Origin: Acidulodesulfobacterium sp021802425
GTDB taxonomy: Bacteria; SZUA-79; Acidulodesulfobacterales; Acidulodesulfobacteraceae
Direction of reading: 5' to 3'
Assembly: GCA_021802425.1 (NCBI GenBank)
Contig: JAJZXJ010000011.1
Span: 1 to 62,677 of the forward strand
DNA length: 62,677 bases
Shown here: one piece after another, positions 53,660 through 62,149 of the stretch
Layout of the letters: the number at the start of each line of letters is the position of its first letter
How positions within the stretch are numbered: the first letter of the stretch is position 1
The notes under the pieces: generated by a model
What the model was told of the DNA's origin: nothing
The model's input: the letters and a program-made list of their open reading frames with translations, nothing else
The model's database searches: none
Made by a program: the position numbers and the translations under genes

Positions 53660-55641
53660 GAGATTTGGATAATTCGGACATTAATAATTCAAAAAGCAAC
53701 GCCGTTCGTGATCCGCTCATTATAAGCGAAAAGTGCGAAATAACGGTTAACCAAAAGATAAAAGATACCGAAGGAACCTATATTTTGAGGCTTAAAAACA
53801 GGTTCATAGCGTCAAATTATGGGCCAGGCCAGTTTGTTATGATTAAAATAAACAACGGCGGCAACGGCTTTGATCCGTTATTAAGCAGGCCGTTTTCGAT
53901 TTTTAACAAATTTAACGAGAATGAATTTGAGGTATTATATAGGGTTTGCGGAAGAGGAACCGGTATTTTAAGCAAAATCACGAAGGGGAATTTTTTAAAT
54001 GTAGTTGGTCCGTTGGGAAACGGATTTAATTTTAATACAGATTCGGAGAAAAATAAAATTCATGTTTTAATTGCAGGCGGCATAGGCATTGCTCCTTTAT
54101 ATCCCATTCCCGGGCATATACTGAATAATTACCGATTTGACGATAGTATTGCGGACGGCGGCTTAAACAATGAATATAACAACAATAAGAACGGCAAGGA
54201 TAAGAAGGATAAGATAGTTTTATATTACGGCGCAAGGAAGGCGGAGGAGCTTTATTTCAGGTATAGCATCCATTCGAGGTTTGACGAGGTTTACTTTGCA
54301 ACCGATGACGGATCGTTTGGATTTAAGGGAAGCGCAGTTGAATTACTGTTTCAAAATATCGGCGAATATTTGGATGAAGATAAAGCGGAAGATTTTAATG
54401 TTTCGTTTTATGCATGCGGTCCCAAACCGATGCTTTCGGCATTAGTCGATAAGTTTGAGGAAGCCAAACTTTTAGAAAAATTACAGTTATCTTTGGAGGA
54501 AAGTTTCGGATGCGGCATAGGCGTTTGTCTTGGATGCGCGGTAAAGTGCGTCGATGCCGGCGAAGGTGGTTCAAATTTTGCTTATAAAAGGGTTTGCCAA
54601 GACGGCCCTGTTTTTTATGCCTGCGAATTATACGGCTTTACCGGCAGCAAGGATGTTTTAAAAACAGCTTCCCGAGAAAAAAATCATGGGCAAAATTTAA
54701 ATAAAAATCAAAATATAGACCTTTCGGTTAAACTTGGAAATTTAAAACTCGATTACCCGGTTATGCCGGCATCAGGGACATTTGGGTATGGCGAGGAGTT
54801 TATAAATGTTGTAGATTATACATATTTCGGAGCGCTTGTTACGAAAGGAATTTCGTTAAATCCGTCTAAAGGAAACGAAATGCCGAGAATTTGCGAGTCA
54901 TCATGCGGTTTAATTAATTCTATCGGGCTTCAAAATGTGGGCTTCGAAAGATTCAGGGATGAAAAACTATCATTTTTAAGGCATTTTAGCAAGCCTGTAA
55001 TTGTAAATTTTTTTGGAAAAAGTGTAGAGGAGTACGTTCTGCTTGCGGAAAAGTTATCGGGGCTTCAGGGAGTTAGCGCTCTGGAGGTAAATATTTCATG
55101 TCCCAATATAAAAGAGGGCGGAAGGTCTTTCGGATCCGATCCCGAGATTGTTTATGAGCTGGTTTCATCCGTAAAGGAAGTTATGGGCGGCAAATTGCCT
55201 TTGATAGTAAAATTACCCCCTATGGTAAGCGACATCTCTTTGATTGCAGAGGTTTGCGAGAAAGCGGGAGCGGATATTATATCTTTAATAAATACAATCC
55301 CTTCCGCTTCAATAGATATAAAAACCAAAAGTTTTAAATTAAGCAGGGGCTTTGGGGGTCTTTCTGGTCCCGCCGTTAAGCCTGTCGCCTTAAAACTTGT
55401 AAACGATGTTTATAACAGCGTAAGGATTCCCGTTATAGGAATGGGCGGAATAAGCTCGTGGGAAGATGCGGCGGAATTTTTTTTGGCCGGCGCTACGGCG
55501 GTTGCGGTGGGAACTTATTCGTTTATAAATCCCAAAATAATCCCTGAAATAACCGGGGGGCTAAGGGCTTATTTGATAGAAAACGGGTTTAACAGCGTTT
55601 ATGAAATTATCGGGCTTGCAAATATAAATAAAAGTAATTAA
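53635..55641 (+). CDS. Dihydroorotate dehydrogenase B: fused PyrK (electron transfer) and PyrD (catalytic) subunits
   Basis: One 668-residue chain carries both subunits of the NAD-linked class 1B enzyme that oxidises dihydroorotate to orotate. Residues about 28-340 are PyrK: the FAD-binding DPLLSRPFSIF, the NAD-binding GGIGIAPLYP, and a [2Fe-2S] site with Cys293, Cys298, Cys301 and Cys321. An Asn/Lys-rich insert lies at 162-193. A short linker (about 341-362) leads into PyrD, with PASGTFGYG, GLQNVG and NISCPN containing catalytic Cys489. ATG 53635 is used; TTG 53665 after AAAGGAGG is an alternative. The two subunits are usually separate adjacent genes. Confidence 0.9.
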   Translation: MYGKGGRLRDLDNSDINNSKSNAVRDPLIISEKCEITVNQKIKDTEGTYILRLKNRFIASNYGPGQFVMIKINNGGNGFDPLLSRPFSIFNKFNENEFEVLYRVCGRGTGILSKITKGNFLNVVGPLGNGFNFNTDSEKNKIHVLIAGGIGIAPLYPIPGHILNNYRFDDSIADGGLNNEYNNNKNGKDKKDKIVLYYGARKAEELYFRYSIHSRFDEVYFATDDGSFGFKGSAVELLFQNIGEYLDEDKAEDFNVSFYACGPKPMLSALVDKFEEAKLLEKLQLSLEESFGCGIGVCLGCAVKCVDAGEGGSNFAYKRVCQDGPVFYACELYGFTGSKDVLKTASREKNHGQNLNKNQNIDLSVKLGNLKLDYPVMPASGTFGYGEEFINVVDYTYFGALVTKGISLNPSKGNEMPRICESSCGLINSIGLQNVGFERFRDEKLSFLRHFSKPVIVNFFGKSVEEYVLLAEKLSGLQGVSALEVNISCPNIKEGGRSFGSDPEIVYELVSSVKEVMGGKLPLIVKLPPMVSDISLIAEVCEKAGADIISLINTIPSASIDIKTKSFKLSRGFGGLSGPAVKPVALKLVNDVYNSVRIPVIGMGGISSWEDAAEFFLAGATAVAVGTYSFINPKIIPEITGGLRAYLIENGFNSVYEIIGLANINKSN

Positions 55642-55712
55642 CCGGCAATAAAATAAAGATGATTAAACTTTAAATAAATCTTTAAAGGAATCAGGACTTT
55701 TAAATAAGTTAA

Positions 55713-56432
55713 ATGATGGCAGACAGGATAGTTAACGGTTTAAGCAAAAATAAAAGCGATATTTTATTAAATGTTTATGACATCCTGCGGGGCAAATTCG
55801 GGCGGATGAACTGGTGGCCCGCGGAATCGGACTTTGAGGTTATAATAGGCGCAATACTGACCCAGAATACAAGCTGGAAAAATGTAGAAAAAGCAATAGC
55901 CAATCTAAAGACAAACGATCTTTTATCCTTTGAAGCGCTTTACGATGCGGATATAAGAAAATTAGGAGAATTTATAAAGCCTTCGGGGTATTATAACCAA
56001 AAGGCAAAAAAAATTAAAGAATTTATAAACTTTGCAAAATCTGATTACGATTTTTCCCTTGAATTAATGCGTAAAGAAGATGTATTTGTTATGCGGAAAA
56101 AACTTTTAAATGTTTTCGGAATAGGGCAGGAGACCGCCGACAGCATACTTTTGTATGCGTTTAAAAAGCCGGTATTCGTTATAGATGCATATACCAGAAG
56201 AATACTCGAAAGGCATAATATAGTTAAAGGCGCCTTGAAAGAAAAATATGAAAATCTGCAAAGGCTGTTTATGGCAAATACCGCTTTAGGTGAAATCGAT
56301 GCCAAAGTAAAAGTATATAATGAATATCATGCTCTAATCGTAACGGCGGGAAAAATGTTTTGCAAAAGAACGCCGGCGTGCGATAATTGCCCTTTAAAGG
56401 AATTAGAAGAAAGGGAGGAACAGGTGTTTTGA
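55713..56432 (+). CDS. Endonuclease III-related HhH-GPD DNA glycosylase
   Basis: A 239-residue HhH-GPD protein of the endonuclease III-related group. IGAILTQNTSWKNVEKA opens the fold, and the hairpin reads FGIGQETADSILL with catalytic Asp158 in VIDAYTRR. The lyase lysine of endonuclease III (GVGRKTA) aligns with Glu140, so a monofunctional glycosylase similar to MagIII is likely. The C-terminal iron-sulfur loop shows only three Cys (CKRTPACDNC); the usual fourth, five residues on, is absent. It lies 71 bp after the PyrK-PyrD fusion. Confidence 0.85.
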   Translation: MMADRIVNGLSKNKSDILLNVYDILRGKFGRMNWWPAESDFEVIIGAILTQNTSWKNVEKAIANLKTNDLLSFEALYDADIRKLGEFIKPSGYYNQKAKKIKEFINFAKSDYDFSLELMRKEDVFVMRKKLLNVFGIGQETADSILLYAFKKPVFVIDAYTRRILERHNIVKGALKEKYENLQRLFMANTALGEIDAKVKVYNEYHALIVTAGKMFCKRTPACDNCPLKELEEREEQVF

Positions 56433-56464
56433 ATTGCTTTTAAAGACCCCCGTAAGAAAATATT

Positions 56465-57388
56465 ATGAAAAATAAATTAATATTATTTATTTTATTAGCC
56501 GGCGCAATAATAGGAGGCTCATTATTAGCAATTTATAAGACAAATCATTATAAGCCGGCGAAAAATATAATAAATCTTAATAAGTTATACCCATTGCCCG
56601 CAATAGCCAAAAACCCTAATTTCCCCTTATTACGAAAACAGCCAAAAACCTTTAAGCTTGCCATAGCTTCAATGATGTCTCCCGTTGCAAACATAAATGC
56701 TTATAAGCCTTTTGCGAAATATCTTCAGCTTGCCCTCCATATGCCTGTGAAGATTATTCAAAAGCGCACATATTCAGCCGTGAATAATCTGCTGATAAAC
56801 AATAAAATAGATTTAGCCTTTATTTGCACGGGGGCTTATGTGTACGGCGGATTGAAAAATAGGGTAAAAATAATAGCGGTTCCCGTTATAGGCGGAAAAA
56901 CAACATACAGGGCTTATATAATTGCGCATAAGCCCTCAAAAATTAAATCCGTAAGGGATTTAAAAGGCAAGGTGTTTGCGTTTACGGAACCGTTATCGAA
57001 TACGGGCTATGAATACCCGATGCGTTTTTTTAAAAATAAAGGCATAAATCCAAAAATATATTTTAAACGGGTAATGTTTACTTATAACCATACCGATTCG
57101 ATTAAGGCGGTTGCGGCGGATATTGCCGGCGGCGCGTCGGTGGATTCGATTGTGTACAATTATACATATAATAAATATGAAAGCGTAAGGCTTCACACCA
57201 AAATTATTTTTAAATCCCCTTTATTTCCTATTCCGCCTATAGTTATGCCCGACGGGGTAAATAAAAGGTTAGCAGGCAAAGCAAGAAAAGTTCTTCTGAA
57301 AATGTCAAAAAATCCCGAAGGAAAAATAATTTTAAAAAAACTTAATATCGACGGGTTTGCTATCCCAGATATAAGTAAATACAGGTAA
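56465..57388 (+). CDS. PhnD-like periplasmic substrate-binding protein (putative sensor component)
   Basis: A 307-residue protein with an N-terminal hydrophobic anchor or signal (about residues 4-24), a basic linker and a type 2 periplasmic binding fold of the phosphate/phosphonate (PhnD) class. Landmarks are FKLAIASMMSPVANINAYKPFAKYL, seen as KLAIASMMSPV and YKPFAKYL, IDLAFICTGAYVYGG and LKGKVFAFTEPLSNTGY. No transporter permease or ATPase is nearby. The next two genes are a histidine kinase and a response regulator. In TtrS, the tetrathionate sensor, the same kind of domain is fused to the kinase, so a sensing role is inferred. Confidence 0.82.
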   Translation: MKNKLILFILLAGAIIGGSLLAIYKTNHYKPAKNIINLNKLYPLPAIAKNPNFPLLRKQPKTFKLAIASMMSPVANINAYKPFAKYLQLALHMPVKIIQKRTYSAVNNLLINNKIDLAFICTGAYVYGGLKNRVKIIAVPVIGGKTTYRAYIIAHKPSKIKSVRDLKGKVFAFTEPLSNTGYEYPMRFFKNKGINPKIYFKRVMFTYNHTDSIKAVAADIAGGASVDSIVYNYTYNKYESVRLHTKIIFKSPLFPIPPIVMPDGVNKRLAGKARKVLLKMSKNPEGKIILKKLNIDGFAIPDISKYR

Positions 57389-57398
57389 ATTAAATTTT

Positions 57399-58826
57399 AT
57401 GAGATTCCCCTTATTTTATTCTATCGCTGATATTTTTAAAAGGTTTTATAATATTTCTTTAAGGATTAAAGTTATAGGACTTGTTATATTTGCTACTTTA
57501 ATACTCGGGTTGCCTGTTATATACTTTGTAAATAAAGACTTTTCGCAACAAAATAATATACAATTAAGGCTAATGAGCAAGACTACCTCCGAACAGTTAT
57601 CGTCCCAGTCCGTGAATTATATTCTTGAGGATAATATATATGCCCTGACGAGATTATTGAAAAACTCGCTTAAAAGCGATCCCGATGCGGTTTATGCTTT
57701 TATTCAAAATAAAAGAGGCGAGGTTATCGCATCTACTTTTAACGGCGGATTTCCTGCAGGCTTGCTAAAAGTTAACGATTTTAAACCGAAAAGTTTATCC
57801 ACCGTTAAAATTGAAACTACCAAAGGGATGATATATGATACATCCGCTCCTATTTTAGAGGGAAGGCTTGGTGTGGTGCGTGTTGGAATTTCATCCGTAA
57901 GATCAAATCTGACCCTTTATTCGCTGATAAAATCCATATTTTTTTCCATGATATTTGCGGCCGCTTTAGCCATCATACTTTCGGGCGCAATCGCCTGGTG
58001 GGTTATGGCCCCCATAGTTAAATTATCGGAGGCTGTTAATATAGTAAAAAACGGCAGTTATGATGTAAAATTGGATGTTAAAAGGGATGATGAAATAGGA
58101 AAACTCACAAACGGCTTTAATGAAATGGTAAATAGTTTAAAAAAGGCAAATTTGGAACAAATCGAAAATGATAACTTAAGAAAAAACTTCATTACAAATG
58201 TAATAAAGGCTCAAGAAGAAGAAAGGAAAAGGATAGCAAGAGACCTGCATGACCAGTTTGCGCAGTTACTTGCTTACATAAAAATAAGATTCGGGCTGCT
58301 TAAGGATTTAAATGATTTTAAAGAGGCCAGAAGCAGCATTATTCAAATTAGCGAAGATTTGGCAAAAGCGCTTGACCTTGTCCGCGATATAGCGAAAAGT
58401 TTAATGCCCGGAATATTGGACGAGATGGGCTTAGTCTGCGCCGCCTCCAGTTATATAGACGATATTAATAAAAAAAGCGCGGATTTTAGGGTAGATTTTT
58501 ACACGGGCAGTCTTAAGGATAAAAGATTTCATCCTAATACCGAAATTAATGTTTACAGGATAATTCAAGAAGCATTGTCGAATGTCATACTTCATTCGCA
58601 AACTAATTATGCGAAAATAAGCCTTGAAGAAAGTGACGGAAAGATAAGGGGTGCTATCGAAGATTACGGAATTGGTTTTAAATATGATATTATTAAAAAA
58701 GATAGTTTTGGAATATTCGGAATGATAGAAAGGGCAAAACTTTTAGGCGGAGATTTGGAAATAGAATCTATCCCGGGCAAAGGAACCGAGGTCAAGTTTT
58801 GGGTGCCTGCGGCGCAAATAATTTAA
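57399..58826 (+). CDS. Sensor histidine kinase, NarX-type (HisKA_3)
   Basis: A 475-residue membrane kinase. Membrane segments lie at about 25-44 and 180-204 and flank a periplasmic sCache-like domain. A HAMP domain follows (about 205-257). The HisKA_3 helix RIARDLHDQFAQ carries His284, and the HATPase has YRIIQEALSNVILHS, EDYGIGF and GIFGMIERA. It starts 10 bp after the PhnD-like gene and precedes a NarL-type regulator, forming one signalling unit. Confidence 0.92.
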   Translation: MRFPLFYSIADIFKRFYNISLRIKVIGLVIFATLILGLPVIYFVNKDFSQQNNIQLRLMSKTTSEQLSSQSVNYILEDNIYALTRLLKNSLKSDPDAVYAFIQNKRGEVIASTFNGGFPAGLLKVNDFKPKSLSTVKIETTKGMIYDTSAPILEGRLGVVRVGISSVRSNLTLYSLIKSIFFSMIFAAALAIILSGAIAWWVMAPIVKLSEAVNIVKNGSYDVKLDVKRDDEIGKLTNGFNEMVNSLKKANLEQIENDNLRKNFITNVIKAQEEERKRIARDLHDQFAQLLAYIKIRFGLLKDLNDFKEARSSIIQISEDLAKALDLVRDIAKSLMPGILDEMGLVCAASSYIDDINKKSADFRVDFYTGSLKDKRFHPNTEINVYRIIQEALSNVILHSQTNYAKISLEESDGKIRGAIEDYGIGFKYDIIKKDSFGIFGMIERAKLLGGDLEIESIPGKGTEVKFWVPAAQII

Positions 58827-58840
58827 AGGTAAATAATATA

Positions 58841-59509
58841 ATGATAACAATAGTTTTGGTGGATGATCATCATCTAATGCTTTCCGGCCTAAAAATGATA
58901 ATAAGCGGACAGGAGGATTTACAGGTAGTAGGAACGGCAAGCGATACAATATCTGCTATAGAGGCCGTTAAAACAAAAAAGCCGGATGTCATAGTTCTTG
59001 ACATCTCTTTGCCTAAAGCCAACGGGCTCGATATGATATCCAGGCTTAAAAGTGTTTCTCCAGAATCAAAAATACTAATTTTAACCATGTACGAAGACAG
59101 GCAGTATGTTTATAAAGCGCTTGAAAATGGCGCTCTGGGTTATATACCCAAAAAAGCGGCAGAACATGATTTGATTTACTCTATAAGAACGGTGGCAGGA
59201 GGGGAATTATATATTCATCCGTCTTTAGTCAAAAGCTTAATTAATAAAGAGGGCAACGAATATCGTTATAACGATAACGGCTCGTTAAACAGGGAAAGAT
59301 CATTATGGGATAGTTTAAGCCCGAGAGAACAGGATGTTTTGATATTTGTTGCAGAGGGTTTTTCAAACAAAGAGATTGGCGAAAAACTCTTCATTAATGA
59401 AAAAACGGCAGCTACCCACCGTTTAAGGGGGATGGAGAAATTGGATCTTTTAAACAAATCCGACCTTGTCGATTTAATTTTCTTTAAGCTTAAACTTCCG
59501 AAAAAGTAA
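58841..59509 (+). CDS. Response regulator, NarL/FixJ family
   Basis: A 222-residue regulator. The receiver domain has Asp8/Asp9, phosphoacceptor Asp54 (VLDISLP) and Lys104. The C-terminal LuxR-type helix-turn-helix begins LSPREQDVL and ends INEKTAATHRLRGMEKL. The frame is open back to 58799, but ATG 58841 is the natural start because the receiver fold begins there and AAAGG (58826-58830) precedes it. It is the partner of the upstream HisKA_3 kinase and probably acts on the 275-bp gap before the reductase genes. Confidence 0.92.
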   Translation: MITIVLVDDHHLMLSGLKMIISGQEDLQVVGTASDTISAIEAVKTKKPDVIVLDISLPKANGLDMISRLKSVSPESKILILTMYEDRQYVYKALENGALGYIPKKAAEHDLIYSIRTVAGGELYIHPSLVKSLINKEGNEYRYNDNGSLNRERSLWDSLSPREQDVLIFVAEGFSNKEIGEKLFINEKTAATHRLRGMEKLDLLNKSDLVDLIFFKLKLPKK

Positions 59510-59702
59510 TAAAAGCCTTATAAACCGGCATAAATTCAAATAAATCCGCAATTTAAGTTTCTTTCGTAATATTTTTTCTTCACTATATTTCCGATTTTTT
59601 CTTACAAAAATCATATTTTGTATTATTTAAAATAAGTCTGTCTCGTGATAAAAGTAATAATAGTTGAGATGATTTTAATGTGACGATGGATTGGCTTCCA
59701 TT

Positions 59703-59732
59703 ATATTAGTATTACACTTAATATTAGTATTA
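59703..59732 (+). promoter_or_regulatory. Direct repeats upstream of the reductase operon (candidate regulator sites)
   Basis: ATATTAGTATTA occurs at 59703-59714 and again at 59721-59732, 18 bp apart, in the 275-bp gap (59510-59784) between the response regulator and the iron-sulfur subunit. The rest of the gap is AT-rich with no clear -35/-10 pair and no open frame. They are candidate sites for the adjacent NarL-type regulator; this is inference. Confidence 0.45.
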
Positions 59733-59784
59733 TTATGCTTAAAGTAAATTCAGGATAATTTTAATATTATTAGGGGGCAAATGA

Positions 59785-60921
59785 ATGAAAAAAGAAAATG
59801 ACAGGGAAAACAAAAGGGTGAAAGGGGAGGAAAAGGTAAGCGAAAGGGGAAAGAGCGAAAAATCAAAAAGGAGAAAATTTCTTAAAATGCTCGGGTTAGG
59901 AGGATTGGCCGCAACCGCCTTCGGGTTTGCCGGTTTATCAAAATCCAAAGAGGCACTAGCCGTCCCTTTGAAAAAGGAAAAAGGGAAAAAAAGCGGATTA
60001 AATACGCCGGAAAAAGGGACGGGAGTTCCGACGGGCGCTTTGAAAAATAAGAGATGGATGGGGTGGATGAATCCATCGCAGGATGTAAACGACGGATGGA
60101 ACGAGTGGATGAGGACGATAGAAAACCCTCATAACCTTCCTATCTGGCACGATAATTTTTACACCATTAAAGATTCAAAACCGAAACATCACTGGGCAAT
60201 GGTTATGGATTTAAGAAAATGCATCGGATGTCAGGCTTGCGTTATAGCATGTAAAAGCGAAAACAATGTCCCTCTTACGGTTTTTAGAACCGTGGTTCAG
60301 GTAATGGAGACGGGACATATGGTTTCCGATAAAGACGGGATAGTTGTTACGGACGAGGGAAATTTTACTCCCGATACTAAAAGATTCAATTTGCCGAGGA
60401 TGTGCAATCACTGCGATCACCCCTCATGTGTCGAGGTATGTCCGGTGAAAGCAACTTTCAAGAGGCAGGACGGTATAGTTTTGATAGACTATAATGTTTG
60501 CATAGGGTGCGGAACCTGCCTTCAAGCCTGTCCTTACGATATGCGTTTTTTTAATCCGGTTCAGCATACGGCGGATAAATGCACATTTTGCGTTCACAGA
60601 ATAGACAGGGGGCTTATGCCTGCCTGTGTAACTTCATGCGTTGGAAGAGCGAGAAAGTTCGGGGATTTAAACGACCCCAAGAGCGAGGTTTCGAGGCTGA
60701 TAGCTGGATATCCTACTTCGAAACTTAAAATTTCCACTGGAAACGATCCTCAGGTTTTCTATATAGATTTAAACGGGATATTAGTCGATCCGACTAACCC
60801 TGAAGAGGTTAAGATGGTCTATACTTACGCAATGTCTTTTAATACCACCGCATATCAAAAATTAGGCGGGACAGCCGTGCTGCCCATCGTGGAGGAAATG
60901 GAAGACCCTTATAAAGATTAA
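59785..60921 (+). CDS. Iron-sulfur subunit of a molybdopterin oxidoreductase (TtrB/PsrB type)
   Basis: A 378-residue Tat-exported electron-transfer subunit with four [4Fe-4S] clusters. The cysteine groups are CIGCQACVIAC, CNHCDHPSCVEVC, CIGCGTCLQAC and CTFCVHR...CVTSC. A twin-arginine signal KSKRRKFLKMLG (Arg29, Arg30) is preceded by an unusually long, highly charged 28-residue extension. It would pass electrons from the NrfD-like quinol oxidase subunit to the molybdenum subunit. The order B-C-A matches ttrBCA. PsrB, SreB and ArxB are other close families. Confidence 0.92.
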   Translation: MKKENDRENKRVKGEEKVSERGKSEKSKRRKFLKMLGLGGLAATAFGFAGLSKSKEALAVPLKKEKGKKSGLNTPEKGTGVPTGALKNKRWMGWMNPSQDVNDGWNEWMRTIENPHNLPIWHDNFYTIKDSKPKHHWAMVMDLRKCIGCQACVIACKSENNVPLTVFRTVVQVMETGHMVSDKDGIVVTDEGNFTPDTKRFNLPRMCNHCDHPSCVEVCPVKATFKRQDGIVLIDYNVCIGCGTCLQACPYDMRFFNPVQHTADKCTFCVHRIDRGLMPACVTSCVGRARKFGDLNDPKSEVSRLIAGYPTSKLKISTGNDPQVFYIDLNGILVDPTNPEEVKMVYTYAMSFNTTAYQKLGGTAVLPIVEEMEDPYKD

Positions 60922-60962
60922 CTAAGTTCAATTTTAAAATTTTAAAGCAAGGAGTAAATATT

Positions 60963-62132
60963 ATGACTTTATTAAACGGTTTTTTAGAAAATCCGGTGTG
61001 GGGTTTGCCGATAGTGATCTATCCGTTTCTGTCGGGTCTTGTCGCAGGGTCGTTTGTCGTTGCATCGCTATCACACCTTTTTGGAATGGAAAAATTCAGG
61101 CCGTTAGCTAAACTTGCGGCGATAGTCAGTTTTGCGATGCTTATACTTGCGGCGCAGGCGCCTTTGGCAGACGCGCTTCAACCGTCGAGGGCGGTTTGGG
61201 AACTGTATTTCAGGGACCATTTTCCATACTCGCCTTTAGGTATGTTCATTATAATATGGATGCTTTATATAATCCTTATGCTTTTTGAAATGTTTTATCT
61301 GTTCAGGGTTTCTAATATAAAAAGGGCGGAAGAAGATAGCGGATTCAGAGGAAAATTGGCAAATTTCTTTACGCTCGGAAATAAAGATTTATCGGAAAAA
61401 GCTGCAAAAAAAGACCATAAAGCCCTTATGATTATAGCCGCACTGGGCATAGGACTGGCGTTTTTGTTTCACGGATATGTCGGATTTTTATTCGGCGCCA
61501 TAAAAGCAAGGCCGTTGTGGTCGAACCCTCTTATACCGGTTTTATTTATAACATCGGCTATCGTTTCGGGTATTGCGCTTATGGGCGTATTATACGTGAT
61601 AGGCTTTTCATTTTATTCCGATAAAAATAAGGTAAAACCTGAAACCGTGTATGCGCTTAATAAAATTTTGCTATTGATGATAGGATTCGACCTGTTTTTC
61701 GACTTAATCGAATGGCTTTATTCGGTTCGTTCTTACGCTCCCAAAGATTTATACGAAGGATGGCACTCTGTTTTCAGCACGGGTGCAGGGGGCGTTTTAG
61801 CTTTTAATTACCATTTTATGCAAATAACACTTGGGCTTATTATACCCGGACTGCTGCTTATTTCAAAAAAGGTTAGAAATTCAAAAGTATGGACGGTAAT
61901 AATAGGCTTGCTGGTTTTAGCGGGTGTTTGGGCAATGAGGTTTAACACTGTCGTAGGCGCGCAGCTCCAGACAAAAATCGGGCAGGGGACGGTTCTTTTC
62001 GATATTCCGTGGTTAGGTTACGACGGATACATAACCGGAATCGGATTATTTGCGTTAGGCGTCTTTTTAATATTCGTTTTCGGCTATTTATTGGGATGGG
62101 AAGATAAACCTGAATTAACCGGTAATAATTAA
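60963..62132 (+). CDS. NrfD-like membrane subunit (TtrC/PsrC type)
   Basis: A 389-residue integral membrane protein with about nine to ten hydrophobic segments, of the NrfD/PsrC family that oxidises or reduces the quinone pool. It starts NPVWGLPIVIYPFLSGLVAGSF, seen as VWGLPIVIYPFLSGL, typical of this family. GGVLAFNYHFMQITLG and the late membrane segments are in line with it. GGAGTAAATATT precedes the ATG. It is the second gene of the reductase operon. Confidence 0.9.
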   Translation: MTLLNGFLENPVWGLPIVIYPFLSGLVAGSFVVASLSHLFGMEKFRPLAKLAAIVSFAMLILAAQAPLADALQPSRAVWELYFRDHFPYSPLGMFIIIWMLYIILMLFEMFYLFRVSNIKRAEEDSGFRGKLANFFTLGNKDLSEKAAKKDHKALMIIAALGIGLAFLFHGYVGFLFGAIKARPLWSNPLIPVLFITSAIVSGIALMGVLYVIGFSFYSDKNKVKPETVYALNKILLLMIGFDLFFDLIEWLYSVRSYAPKDLYEGWHSVFSTGAGGVLAFNYHFMQITLGLIIPGLLLISKKVRNSKVWTVIIGLLVLAGVWAMRFNTVVGAQLQTKIGQGTVLFDIPWLGYDGYITGIGLFALGVFLIFVFGYLLGWEDKPELTGNN

Positions 62133-62149
62133 AATAAGGAGGATATGTA

